Shown: positions 12,101 to 27,838 of the stretch, one piece after another | Layout: each line of letters opens with the position of its first letter | Position numbering within the stretch: position 1 is the first letter of the stretch | Assembly (NCBI RefSeq): GCF_022376445.1 | Contig: NW_025955264.1 | Coordinates: 1 to 48,012 of the forward strand | Source: Fomitopsis serialis | Lineage: Eukaryota; Basidiomycota; Agaricomycetes; Polyporales; Fomitopsidaceae | DNA length: 48,012 nucleotides | Reading direction: 5' to 3' | Position numbers and translations under genes: made by a program | The notes under the pieces: generated by a model | What the model was told of the DNA's origin: nothing | The model's input: the letters and a program-made list of their open reading frames with translations, nothing else | Database searches by the model: none

Positions 12101-12597
12101 AAAGCTAGACGAGTATGTATCCTTCCCAGAATCTCTCGACATCGGGCCGTTCCTTGCACCGCGCAGAGAAGATTACGGACTTGACGAGGATGGGAAGGTC
12201 AAGATCAAGCATGCGGACAAGGAACAGCGTCGGTGCATGTACAGCCTGTACGCAGTGGTCGTTCATATTGGCAATATGGTGAGCAATAGGGTTCGTTGGT
12301 CTTCTTTGGAAGCACGTCGCTAAAATATGCTAGCTGGGTGGTCACTACATTGCCTATACTGCGTTGCCGCCGTCGCATTCTGCGACCAGTCCCCCGAGCA
12401 CGCCTGCCGCAGACTCATCAACGTTGGCATCGGCATCTGTGTCCAGCTCAAGTACTTCCGATCACGGGAACGGGACGAAGCACCAGCAATCTCCGCCGCG
12501 CCAGTGGGCCTACATTAGCGACACCGTGGTGAGGCTAACGACGATTGAGGAAGTTCTCAAGGCAAAGGCGTATATCTGCATGTACGAGCGAATCTGA
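9163..12597 (+). CDS. Ubiquitin-specific protease (USP/UBP, C19)
   Basis: Five exons (9163-9306, 9389-9633, 9684-9798, 9849-12278, 12334-12597) encode 1065 aa. This cysteine protease removes ubiquitin from conjugates. The Cys box is near residue 40 (INHGNTCFMNSTLQ), followed by the QQDAHEF motif near 148 and the His box GGHYIAY near 980, so the catalytic set is complete. A Cys4 zinc-ribbon is split: CEKC near 224 and CHRC near 585. Very long acidic, Ser/Pro-rich low-complexity stretches interrupt the fold (about 250-550 and 600-880), including runs of Lys/Glu and Asp/Glu. The layout resembles USP16/USP45-type enzymes and fungal relatives, but I would not assign a named orthologue. The N-terminus is a charged helix. 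The start is the first of two adjacent ATGs in the frame. Confidence 0.93.
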
Positions 12598-13391
12598 ACC
12601 ATAGAACCTCCGTGATCGGCAGAACGAACGGACTTCCAACTGGACATGGCAGTATGTTTTTGTGTCATTATACCGCCTCACGAACTTCTCACTACTACTG
12701 TATTGTGATAGCTAACTTATAGCCCCGAACTATCTGTTAGAGGTACCTTGTAGCAAGCTATCTTCCACCGTACTTATCTACCGGCTTTGAGTGACATTAA
12801 CACGACCTCATGACATGTAATACAGGCATCGTACGAACACTGACCAATTGAATTGTAGAATTACGAATCCGCGAGAGTTGCTGCCGCCGGCGGGATGTGG
12901 ATGACACGAATTGGTCGCAGTAGTTCAACGTTCAAACGTTCAATTCTTGCGACTTCCAGTACATGTCAATCAGAAGATGTGAAATGTGTTATAGGCACAA
13001 CCGTATGGTTGCCTTGCTTCCAATCAGTACCTCGCGCTCTTCGTGGATGCTCGAAGGTCCGATTGGATGGCCCGGGACCGTGACGCGGTTACATTCCATA
13101 CCTCACAGCCAACTTCTTACAGCGGTCATAATGGAAGTGAGCAGAAGCAGTGTGCACATGCACAGCATAGACAGACAGTGAAAATTCTCGTACCTCTGTT
13201 ACACAAGTTGGCCACCGTGCCAGCCAGGCTGGGACGGGGATTGGACAGGGCATTATGTTGCGGGCGCCTAACAGTTGTACACAACGCAAGATGCGATCTT
13301 GACGGGACGCTCTGATTCACGTGATACGGATCGACTGCCCGGTGCGAGTCAGCGCTGTTCATTGTCGACCATATTCTCCTGAATATTATCC
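12598..13391. other. Intergenic, includes CIA1 promoter
   Basis: No coding or RNA gene was recognised. TTCACGTGAT lies at 13316-13325, about 70 bp before the CIA1 start. Confidence 0.5.
13318..13323 (+). promoter_or_regulatory. CACGTG E-box upstream of CIA1
   Basis: The palindromic hexamer sits in TTCACGTGAT, 68 bp before the ATG at 13392. bHLH factors of the Cbf1/Sterol-regulatory type bind this core; binding here is inferred. The same hexamer precedes several other genes in the window. Confidence 0.35.
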
Positions 13392-14709
13392 ATGATGGGG
13401 GAACCCCATTCTGCTGCTATACAGCTGGTTGATCAGCTGGAAGGTTTGGAATAACATTCACATAACTTGGAATCTACACACTGAGCGCGTCGCAGGTCAT
13501 GATGATCGCGCTTGGCATGTTGCGTGGAATCCCAAGCGACCAATACTAGCATCATGTTCGGCGGACAAGACAGTACGGATGTATCACTACCACTCGAAAT
13601 CAACAACAGAAGAAGGGGGCAGTGAACTGGTGTTTGCGCACAGCACCACCATCCCGACGGGTCACGCGAAGACAGTCCGCGCGATCGCGTGGTCGCCGTC
13701 AGGGAAGACGCTTGCTACGGCGTCCTTCGACTCGAACATCGGAATATGGGCACAGGACGAAGATGAAAATGCAGGTGATACCACAGGAGGGGACGCTGAA
13801 TGGGAATGCATGAGCCTGTTGGAGGGCCATGAGACAGAATGCAAGAGTATCGCATATTCGGCGGGAGGGAACTTGTTGGCGAGCTGTAGCAGAGACAAGA
13901 CAGTATGGGTCTGGGAAGGTAAGCAATCTATCTGCGATAGTCACATCGCGATTGACGAATATTCGTGTACGCAGTACACCCAGACTATGATTTCGAATGC
14001 ATGGGCGTCCTGATGGAGCATTCCCAAGACGTGAAATGCATCGCCTGGCATCCCACAGAGGAGGTCAGTCATCGGACAAAATTCTCGACCAGTGCTCCCG
14101 CTCACCAAGCGCGTCCCACCAGCGCAGATTCTCGCATCGGCGTCTTACGACGACACCATAAAGCTCTACCTAGATGACCCTTCGGAGGACTGGTATTGCT
14201 TCGCGACGCTCAGCGGACACGAATCGACCGTGTGGTCCCTCGCGTTCTCACCCGACGGCCGGTTCCTCGCATCGAGCTCGGAGGATTTGACAGTGCGCAT
14301 CTGGGAGCGTGTGCAGGAGCACAAGTGGGAGTGCGTCAAGGTGCTGGAGGGGCATGAGCGCAGTGTTTACTCCGTCAGCTGGGGAAAGGGTAAAGGCACT
14401 GGCGATGGTTCGCTTGGTTGGCTGGCGAGCACGGGCGGCGATGGACTTATTCTCGTATGGGAGTTGAGCGTAAGTGGGCGAACTGCTTACCCATGCAACA
14501 TCTTAACATTTTGGTTGTAGGTTGCATCTCCTGCCCAAGGTGGTGGAAAGAGTACGCTCTCGGAAAAAATAATTGCACGTCTGCCCTCTGCACACGATGT
14601 CGCGGATGTCAATAGCATCGTATGGTGCCCAAGAGAAGGATACGAGGACATGTTCTCGACAGCGGGTGACGATGGGATAGTGAAGGTATGGAAGGTGAAG
14701 CCGAACTGA
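13392..14709 (+). CDS. CIA1: Cytosolic Fe-S cluster assembly WD40 protein Cia1 (CIAO1)
   Basis: Five exons (13392-13443, 13496-13918, 13975-14063, 14128-14469, 14521-14709) encode 364 aa. The protein is a seven-bladed WD40 propeller that acts in the CIA targeting complex, delivering Fe-S clusters to cytosolic and nuclear apoproteins. Repeats are clear: GHDDRAWHVAWNP with ASCSADKTVRMY, then GHAKTVRAIAWSPSGK, GHETECKSIAYS, HSQDVKCIAWHP with ASASYDDTIKLY, GHESTVWSLAFSPDGR with DLTVRIW, GHERSVYSVSWG with GGDGLILVW, and a final blade ending DDGIVKVWKVKPN. Length and blade spacing match the family. The start was chosen because intron 1 splices a short leader ending LVDQLEG directly into the first repeat in frame. 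Confidence 0.94.
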
Positions 14710-17535
<2,826 letters not shown>

Positions 17536-17989
17536 GCTGGCGGCTTTGGGTCGCGAGACAGCGCTGTATGTGACAATGTCTGAAGCGAGGGAGCAAATTC
17601 CACGTCTCAAGTGCTCGAGCAGTGCCCCAAGTTTTAAGTCATACGTACCGTACTTGTAGTTTCGGATTCATTGACATCCATCCGGCAAGATCTCATATAA
17701 GCGCATGAAGAATTCAGTGAAGGACGTGCATCGGTGATTTCGGTGCATTTATAATGGCTCAACTAAGTTGGGAGTCGACGGCTCCCGACTGTTTCACGGT
17801 AAATTGTCGAGCTCGAGACGAGACGAGACGCGTCAGTCCGTAACACCACGGGCCACGTGATGCGCGTATGCACGCGTGCGATGTAGATCTACCAAGTTAC
17901 CCACCTCGAGCTCCAAGCTCTCTTTTATCGCGAAGTACCGTTCCTTTGACCCCCTAGCCTGTTTTTATACGTCGGTTGCCTCGTCCGAC
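17536..17989. promoter_or_regulatory. Intergenic with MYND-gene promoter
   Basis: 454 bp between the glucosidase stop and the MYND-gene start. A CACGTG at 17854-17859 lies 131 bp before the ATG, next to a purine-rich GACGAGACGAGAC tract. No gene was seen. Confidence 0.45.
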
Positions 17990-20371
17990 ATGCCGCCAAA
18001 ACACACGAAGCAACGTCGCAGTACGAATACGCAGTACAAAATCCCAGCCACCTTCGCGCACGACATCGAGAATGCAGAGGGCTGGAACGCGATAGTAGAG
18101 TTCCTCTGCGACTTCTTCGACCTCCCAGGTGCGTTTCACCAGTGCAGTCTGTGAAGACCTCGTGCAAAGTCGTTGATGTCTGTTGTACCATTGCCAGATT
18201 TAACTACGCGCAGTGGGCTGAAAAAGGCGCATGCGCGCTTCAATGAGATATCCAAGAAGCTCGATGCCGCATATACGAAGGGCAATGACAATGAAAAGAT
18301 TATGGGAGGCATTGTGGGTATCTGGGCGAAAATGTCCGCAGATGCACTCCTCCGGGACAAGTTGTTCAAAGCTGGTATGTAAAAAGCTGTCCTGCACCCT
18401 CCCCTTCGGTTTTCTGTTACCTGCTCGACGCTTCTGGCAGTTCCAACAGAGAGATGCAACTATGCTAAACTGCGCTACCAGGACTCGTTTCAAAAATGAT
18501 GCCCCTACTTGATATACCGTCCACCAGGCATATTGGTCTGCAGGCACTCTCCACCGTCACCCACCATGGCGGGGTAGCAGCCAGGCAGGAGATAGCCAAA
18601 CAAACTCCGGTGCTTTTGCGCCTCATGGAAGAATTCCCTGACGACGACAAGATTGCAGAACTGGCGATTGTGGTAATGTGCCATGCCATCGGCGCTGTCG
18701 TCGATATATCGGACGAGGTACCCGATCCCAAGCTCCTCGAGACACTCGACATGCGCACGGTCCTCAAGATGACCATCGATAACTTCCGCAAGCCGAACGC
18801 TTCTGCATTCCTCATGAGCCACGGGCTGGGCCTGCTGACGGGCTCGACGCTGCACTGCTATAAGGAGTGCAATGCGTTGCCGCCAGTGTCGTCGTTGCTC
18901 GTGGCCTGTATGCGCAGTGAAGAGATCACTACACGGTGCAACGTCCTCGCGGGCATCCTCCGCCTCAACTTGGCCGAATCCGAGCCAGACATGCGTTACT
19001 ATGACCCGCGCCTGTTGATGGAGGCGGTCCAGCGGCGATTCCCACAAGAGCTCGTCGACGTGATGGTGGAATATGGCTTCGAGCGCTGCGATACCACCCT
19101 CACTCTGCGCTCGAGCAACGAATTCCAAAAGGCGATGCAGGCGTGCTTACACGACAAGGACCTGTACAAGCTCGGAAAGAAGACAGCGGAGCTCATCGTG
19201 CGCACGGAGTTCGCCATCGTCAACGGGATGTACCAGGCTGTCAACGAACGCACGGGCCAGCTCGAGGTGGTCGACGTCGGCCTGCCCTTCAAGATGTGGG
19301 CGGATTCCTTGTCGCATTGCGCACGGGCTGTCCGGGCGAAGGGCGACAAGAGCGACCTGGACGACGCGGACGTCCTGGAGATCAAGTGGTACATCATCAA
19401 GCAACGCATCCCAGACGCGATCAAGGTGGCGAACAAGGCGCTGGAACGAAACCCGCAGCTGGCCTACGCATACTACGCTATCGGCTTAGGGTCGGACAGC
19501 GAGAACGGGCTGCGGGCAGTGAAGAAGGGTCTGAAGGCGAAGCAGATCACGCCCTTCGTGCGGAACTACATGTTATGGCGCGCGGTCGAGCATGCCGGGA
19601 ATCTGGGGGTGAGCCGATTGCAGGAGGCGACCGCGGGCGACAGGGACTACAACGAGGGCATGGCCTTCCTAATGTCTTCGTGTGAGGATGCGAAGAGGTT
19701 CATAGCTGAGGCGCCGCCAGACACACGGAACATGAGCGCGATACTGAACTGGTACGTCATCTGCTCGATCGCCACGCGCGGTCCCGAGCTCAGCCCTGAT
19801 CTGCGGGAGCTCAATGTGAGTGCACTCTCTGCAGTGCTGCAAGGCGCGGACTGACAGTGGGCGCGTGCAGGATGCGTTCAAGAAGATCGCGCTCGCGGAC
19901 AAGATGCAGACTTTCATCGGACTGCCGCCGAAGAACACGCAGATCCGTCTCACGCGGGAGCTCATCGTGAAGCAGTGGCCCATGGCGGTCAAGTCCTGGG
20001 GCGAAGTGATCGCGCGCGTCGACAAGATGGACCTGACATCAGAGTCGGCGCACCGCCTGCCTACGCCCGCCAAAGCGGAAGACGACCTCGCGACGTGGCT
20101 CGAGAACATGAACGTCGAGGACGCCCCTGAAGAGGGCGGGCATTGCGCACACCCCAAGATCATGCCCACTGCGGTGGAGCTCTACCGGTGCTCGTATTGT
20201 GGCAACCCCAGCGCTATTCTGAAGAAGTGCGGAGGTTGCGGGAAGATGAGGTGCGTCGATATAACTGACTGCGCCTGTGGTCTTTCCCAACTGCGCTGCA
20301 GGTACTGCGATTCCGGATGCCAGAAGCTGCATTGGTCCGACCACAAGCGCGCCTGCAAAGGTTCTGCTTGA
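17990..20371 (+). CDS. ZnF-MYND domain protein
   Basis: Five exons (17990-18128, 18198-18374, 18482-19815, 19871-20250, 20302-20371) encode 699 aa. The only recognised domain is a C-terminal MYND zinc finger, starting CSYCGNPSAILKKCGGCGKM and running through YCDSGC, HW and HKRAC, with all metal ligands present and the last intron inside it. MYND fingers bind Pro-rich peptide motifs, so a protein-interaction role is likely. Residues ~110-600 are alpha-helical in character, with Leu-rich segments reminiscent of armadillo/TPR-like solenoids (for example LSTVTHHGGVAARQEIAKQT and IPDAIKVANKALERNPQLAYAYYAIG, the latter TPR-like). There is no SET domain, so it is not a Smyd methyltransferase. Such MYND proteins are expanded in Agaricomycetes; specific function unknown. 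Confidence 0.88.
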
Positions 20372-20867
20372 TCAAATACGACAAAGAACTCAGTAACTCG
20401 TGCTCATGTACCACTGTATCTGTACGTTTCGCTTTGCTCTCTGGCTTCCAGCTAGCCATGTATCGTTGTAGGAATCTTTACCCATCCGGACAATGTTGAT
20501 ACCTCGCATGATGCATCCTTCACTGCTTCTTCGCTTTGTACTAAGATAGAGACGTACTCTGATACTGTCCAAATCCATTGCCACGGCGATGGTTGCTCCT
20601 TGACGAGCACAGGTGCCCGAACTGGGTCTCATAGAGTTGCAAGCAGCACACAGTGATACAACCGCAAGACAACCGACAAGTTGGGGCATGAATGCATGAC
20701 GCTTGACGTCTTAGAGGTGGATCATCGTTATGTTGCAAGCACGACAACTTCAAGCCCAGTGACTCAGTACGCAGTAGAATACAATCATGAATAACAAGCT
20801 ACCAAACCAGAGGAGTAGTGAGTGGCCAAGGTATGACTGTGAAGGAGCTCCACCAATGCATAGTAGA
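20372..20867. other. Intergenic, convergent 3' ends
   Basis: Sits between the stops of the MYND gene (plus) and the Swc5-like gene (minus). Nothing recognised. Confidence 0.45.
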
Positions 20868-21755
20868 TCAACCTCTACGTCGCTTGGACGTGCTGGCACC
20901 CAATGCGTCTGCCTTTCGCTCCTCGACTCGCTGCAGGAACTCCACTTTCTCGAGGTAACCACCCCCGCGGCGGTTAGCCTCAAGTTCGTCCTTGAGCTCA
21001 GACCGACCTTCCGTCTGCACATGAGTACGCCAGTCCATCGCAGATTTGTCGAGCGTAGTGAGCTTCTTTGCCTTCTGCGCACCAGGTAGCGGTGCTAGTG
21101 TCGTCTTGGGCTTTCGAGGCCCTGGCCGTTTTGCTGGTGGCTTGGATGTGGTAGAAGCTGACGCCGCCGGTAGTGCAGAGCCTGACGCCGCGGTCTCCTG
21201 TGGTGCTTCTGCTTTGGGGAGAACTGCAGTGCTGGGCCCGCTCTGCTCTTGCGGGGGCTGCCATCGCGGCCACTTCCTCGCCTCGTCGGAGTCCTCGGGT
21301 ACCTCCGTCACCTCCCTAAGAGTGAAGCACTCGAACACATCAAACGAGACAACGAGGCAGACACCAAGGTCGTAACACTCACACAACATCCTCTCCCGCA
21401 AACCGATACCGCTTCTCAATCTTCACCATTGGCGAAGGTGCCTCGGAGTCGGATGTCTTGGGCTGTGGCGTCGTCAAAGAGGCCTGAAACTCTGCCCATA
21501 TTGCATCTCGCTTTCTGCCCATAATGTTATGACGTCGAGATAACCGGAGATAATGCAGCTCACCTCTTGTCCTCAGATTGATCCTCCTCCGTTGGACTGC
21601 TAACACGGGCACGCTTCGCGTCCGGCTCGTCACCAGACGAGTGCGGGTCTGAAGGAGCGTGTCACAGAAAAGGTCATTTGGACGGAAATCTGCCTACCAT
21701 CGTCCGCTGGCGGTATGTAGTCGGGGTCGTCCTCGGAGTCAGATGAATTCTGCAT
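20868..21755 (-). CDS. SWC5: BCNT-C domain protein, Swc5/CFDP1 family
   Basis: Four exons (21755-21698, 21648-21564, 21514-21383, 21315-20868) encode 240 aa. Swc5 is a subunit of the SWR1 remodelling complex that exchanges H2A.Z into chromatin. The N-terminus is acidic (SSDSEDDPDYIPPADD), as in the family, followed by KRDAIWAEFQASL; the middle is Ala/Pro/Lys-rich. The C-terminus is the BCNT-C domain, visible as KLTTLDKSAMDWRTHVQTEG, then ELEANRRGGGYLEKVEFLQR and an Arg/Lys-rich tail. Length is in the family range. The open frame continues upstream to 21902, but that would overlap the tRNA-Asp gene, and homology begins at this ATG, so 21755 is preferred. It lies tail-to-tail with the MYND gene. 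Confidence 0.9.
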
Positions 21756-21864
21756 GAAGTCCGAGTCTATCGTCGATGGTGCCGGTGGAGGGCATGGCTT
21801 CAGAAGCAAATGTAACAATCTATTGTGGCTGTATGGATCAGTTTTTGGGAGAGCAAGTACATAT

Positions 21865-21958
21865 TCCTTGGTAGTATATCGGTTAGTACACGCGCCTGTC
21901 ATTTGGTTGGGTTCCAGTGTGTGCGCGCGAAAGCGGGGTTCGACTCCCCGCCAGGGAG
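21865..21958 (+). tRNA. tRNA-Asp(GTC) with 22-nt intron
   Basis: The cloverleaf folds completely: acceptor TCCTTGG with CCAGGGA (one G-U), D-arm GTAT/GTAC, anticodon stem CGCGC/GCGCG, loop CTGTCA-C with anticodon GTC, variable AAAG, T-arm CGGGG-TTCGACT-CCCCG and discriminator G. A 22-nt intron (21902-21923) interrupts after position 37, the canonical site. It lies on the opposite strand about 110 bp upstream of the Swc5 start. Confidence 0.95.
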
Positions 21959-22190
21959 GTTTTCACGTTTGTATTTCTTTTTCGCATTTGAGGCTGCGAG
22001 CTTTGACGTTCAAACGTACTTGCCAGCTTGTATGGTCTGCAACGGAGACTACGTTCAACCTTGGCCTGCCGCATGCTGAGCTGCAAACGCCTAAGAACTG
22101 ATGGTGCCACAAAGCAGTTGAGCGATAATGGGTCTATGATACAGTACATTCGAAAGTATTATCAACGAGCAACGCGCAAATGCAGACCCC

Positions 22191-24695
<2,505 letters not shown>

Positions 24696-25500
24696 GGTCG
24701 CCGTCGCGAGAGGTCGGTGGTGAAAGCAAAGATGTGCAGCGCCTTTAGGAAGTGACTCGACGCGTTTTTGGGATGTTATCAGATGCGCAGGGATCAGCCG
24801 TCTGCTTATTCGTGTCAATTGTCGTGTCGCATGTCGAGAGACGAACATGCAGCCAAAGGTCGACCTACTTACGACTGCAGCGGCCGAGGTCGTCGTAGAG
24901 GCGAAGGTAGCCCGTTCGCGAGCAAGGCGCTCGCGCCTCGAGCCTCGATCCTCGATCGTTCACGGTAAATTCGACCAACGCGGCTAGATCTCAAGAATCT
25001 GAGCGACTCAGAGGCGCACTGTGCACGCGAACATATTGGGGATACATTTTGTATTCATACCGGGAGCGACATATAATGATGCATGTACCATAGGTTCGAT
25101 GCTACAGGTGAATGCGACGTCCGGTATCCGTCCTGGAGTGAGTCCGATCCTATGCATCTAAGTCATTCACCGTAAGATGGGATTGTAGTACAAAGCAAAC
25201 AGGAGAGTTATGAACATTGCGTTGCGAGGTGTGCAGGCCGGGGAGATGTGGAACGGACTGGGACTAGGGATGATGGGGCAGATCATCGGAGGGGGCGAGA
25301 GCGCAGAACACACCAGCGCGGTGAGAATACAGAAGCGGGAGAGACCAGAGAACACAATAAAAATTGAGGTATGCAAAACGTGCGGTGCGATGCAGAGGTC
25401 CAGGACGGATGGGGCGGCAGAGGTGGGGATGCGCTAGGTTGTAGGGGGTCTGTAGGAGGGAGGTATCCAGGTTGTCGGGAGTATGAGTCAATGTGCGCAC
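24696..25500. other. Intergenic, ProRS 5' region and cyclin 3' region
   Basis: About 800 bp between two minus-strand genes. Apart from the possible N-terminal extension of ProRS up to 24848, nothing is recognised. Confidence 0.5.
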
Positions 25501-27549
25501 TTAGCGGCGTGCGCCGAAGTTCAACGGCTTCGACCAATATGCACCACCGTTGGCTTGCGCCCGTGCCTTCGCCAACGCCTCTTCCGCAGCGATCGCCTCC
25601 GCTTGTGCCTGCGCTACCGCGTCTTCGGCCGCCTGTGCCTCTTCTGCCATTTGCGCATGTCGGATCGCCGCCTTCAGCTCCGGCAGCTCATCCGGCAGAG
25701 ACACAGCGCCGTTCTCGGGCCACCGCTCCGTAGCCCAGTTGCGCACGAACACGCTAGCCTGTGCAACACCTCGTCATTCAGTGGCCACCGGACAGGCGCG
25801 GAAGCGACATACCTTCAAGAACTTCTTTGACGCGTACTTCTTGAAGAAGGACTCGTGCCTCACAGGCTTCAGCACGTAGTTCAACATCAGATTCGCCGTC
25901 GGGACGAGAGCGCTCTCAGGGTACGACGAGTAGTGCGCCAGGTTCGGCGTCTGAGGACAAGCGTCAGCCACACTTCAACAACTATTGAGCGACACGTACC
26001 CAGTCCGAGAAGCCCAGTATGATGCGTGCTAGCCATATCGACGCAGCAGCGAGCAGCGACGGCGGGGCAGCGATCAACCGCCACTCGAGACATTGTATCT
26101 CGAGCAGGTACTTCGCGATTGTGCGTACCTGGATGTTGTACTCGTCCGCCTTGCTCACCCGCCGCAGGAAGTGAATCGGATTCGGGTAGCTCAGGTTCCA
26201 GTCAATCGTCTTCAGCACGTACCGCTCAGCCTGGAGGATCTCGGACTCGTTGTAGCTCGAGTGCGCGCAGTACAGGAAGTTCGTCGCGCTCGGCGCCACA
26301 ATCTCCTCCACCTTCGCCGCGATGAACATGCACGTGATCCCGACAAGCTGCAGCTTCGCCAGCGACACAACGCGTGCGGATAGGAATCGGTCGATGATGT
26401 TCACGCACAGGAACAGCGTCTCGGGCAACAGCTTGAAGCGCGAGTGAACCTGGATGAGCCAGTCCGTCAGGATGCCCCGCATCTTCCACGCCAAGTCCTT
26501 CTGGTTCTCCATGTACCGAGGGTTCGGCATCGTGACTTGCTCGACGTTCTTCAAGTAGTCGAAGATTTCGACGACGTACTCGCTCACCATCAGCGGGTCG
26601 TCCGTGTCCTCGGCATCGAGGTCAACCCACTGGTCACCATTCGGATCTGCCTCCGGTACGTCGTCGTAGATGACAACACCTTCTACTTCCGCGACAGCTG
26701 CTTCCTCTGGTAGGTCGGACGATGTTCTCCGCTTCTTGAACGCGCGCTCCGCCTCCTCATCCTCTTCGAGTTGCTCTTGTCTTACGACAGGCCGACCGGA
26801 TGAGCGTCGTGGCGTCCGCGAAGGAATGGCAGACGGTGCAGCTGCCGCAGAGGCGCGAGCGGCCACGAATCGTTTTGGTTCAGGGATGGGGTCAACGGCC
26901 ATCGCATCATCCTCAAGCACCTCCTCCACTTCCTCTACCTCCTCCTTCACCTCCTCCAACACCTGTAGAGGCTGTGGCTGCTCTGCGGGTTGTGGAGCTG
27001 GAGTTGCTCGTGTCCGCCGTGTGGCCGCCGTCGACGTGCCCGTTGACGCACTTCCATGGACGACGCGTAGTGGCGCACGCGCGGTGGTGGTCGTGGTTGT
27101 GCTCTTCTTAATGACGACTCCCTCGAACTTCTCCTTCAGATGGTTCACCTTCTCCTTCCCCTTGAGCGCGGTCAAACCGGGGCCTCCGTTCACGGGCTTC
27201 GCAGCCTTGTTTTCAGAAGGTTTGGGGACCTCACCGAGTGCCTCTCGTTTCCGCTTGTTCTGGGCTGCAGGGTCTACCTTCGACGCGGGGGCAGCTGTTT
27301 TCGCGCGGGTTGCGGCAGTCGACGCGGTGACCCGCGTGAGGACGACTGGCTTTGCGTTCTCCGGGGCATTCGCAGTGGCCGATGGGGGTTTCGCTCGGGT
27401 AGTAGTAGTGCGTGTGGGCCGGTTGACTGCGTTCTCGTCCTTGTGGACGGTCAGACGAGTCGCCCGCGTTACACGCCGGGTCTGGACGATTTCAGTATGC
27501 CAGATGCTATCGCTGAGTTGTTCAGACTCACTGGTATGTTGGACGCCAT
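25501..27549 (-). CDS. B-type mitotic cyclin
   Basis: Four exons (27549-27532, 27481-26000, 25950-25813, 25758-25501) encode 631 aa. It is a regulatory subunit of Cdk1 driving G2/M. The long basic, Thr/Ala/Lys-rich N-terminus carries a destruction box (REALGEVP near residue 90), the APC/C degron of B cyclins. Cyclin_N begins with SEYVVEIFDYLKNVE and includes MRGILTDWLIQVHSRFKLLP, the MRxILxDWL signature; Cyclin_C follows (IRTIAKYLLE-like VRTIAKYLLEIQCLEWRLI). After the fold comes an Ala/Glu/Gln-rich helical extension of about 50 residues, then WSKPLNFGARR. The first exon is only 18 nt (MASNIP). It is divergent from ISM1, with 289 bp between starts that contain a CACGTG. Confidence 0.94.
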
Positions 27550-27704
27550 GCGAATGTGGTCTGCACCAGGCTGGATAGATTAAGGTGGAATGAGTAGGTT
27601 TCGGTACGAGGAGGTAGGTAGCACGCGCCGACACCAGCTGTTTTGTTCAGTTCGAGCCACAGCCCAAACATTCATAAATAGCGCGCATTCACGAACGCGC
27701 TGGC

Positions 27705-27710
27705 CACGTG
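27705..27710 (+). promoter_or_regulatory. CACGTG E-box in cyclin/ISM1 divergent promoter
   Basis: GGCCACGTGATC lies 156 bp upstream of the cyclin start and 129 bp upstream of the ISM1 start. The same extended GGCCACGTGAT is found before the MYND gene at 17851. Regulation is inferred. Confidence 0.35.
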
Positions 27711-27838
27711 ATCCCGACGACGCGTCGGGGCGCTTAGCGCTTAACGCTGGCCCGTTTTGCGTCCAAGTCTTTTGATCTCACCATTGCACCAAGGCTGCTG
27801 GCTTTCAAGTTTCGCTGCGACTTCTTCTCGAGAGGGGC

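Noticed and set aside
21756..21902. N-terminal extension of the Swc5-like protein
   Set aside because: The open frame continues to 21902, but it overlaps the tRNA-Asp gene and has no family similarity; the acidic Swc5 start is at 21755.
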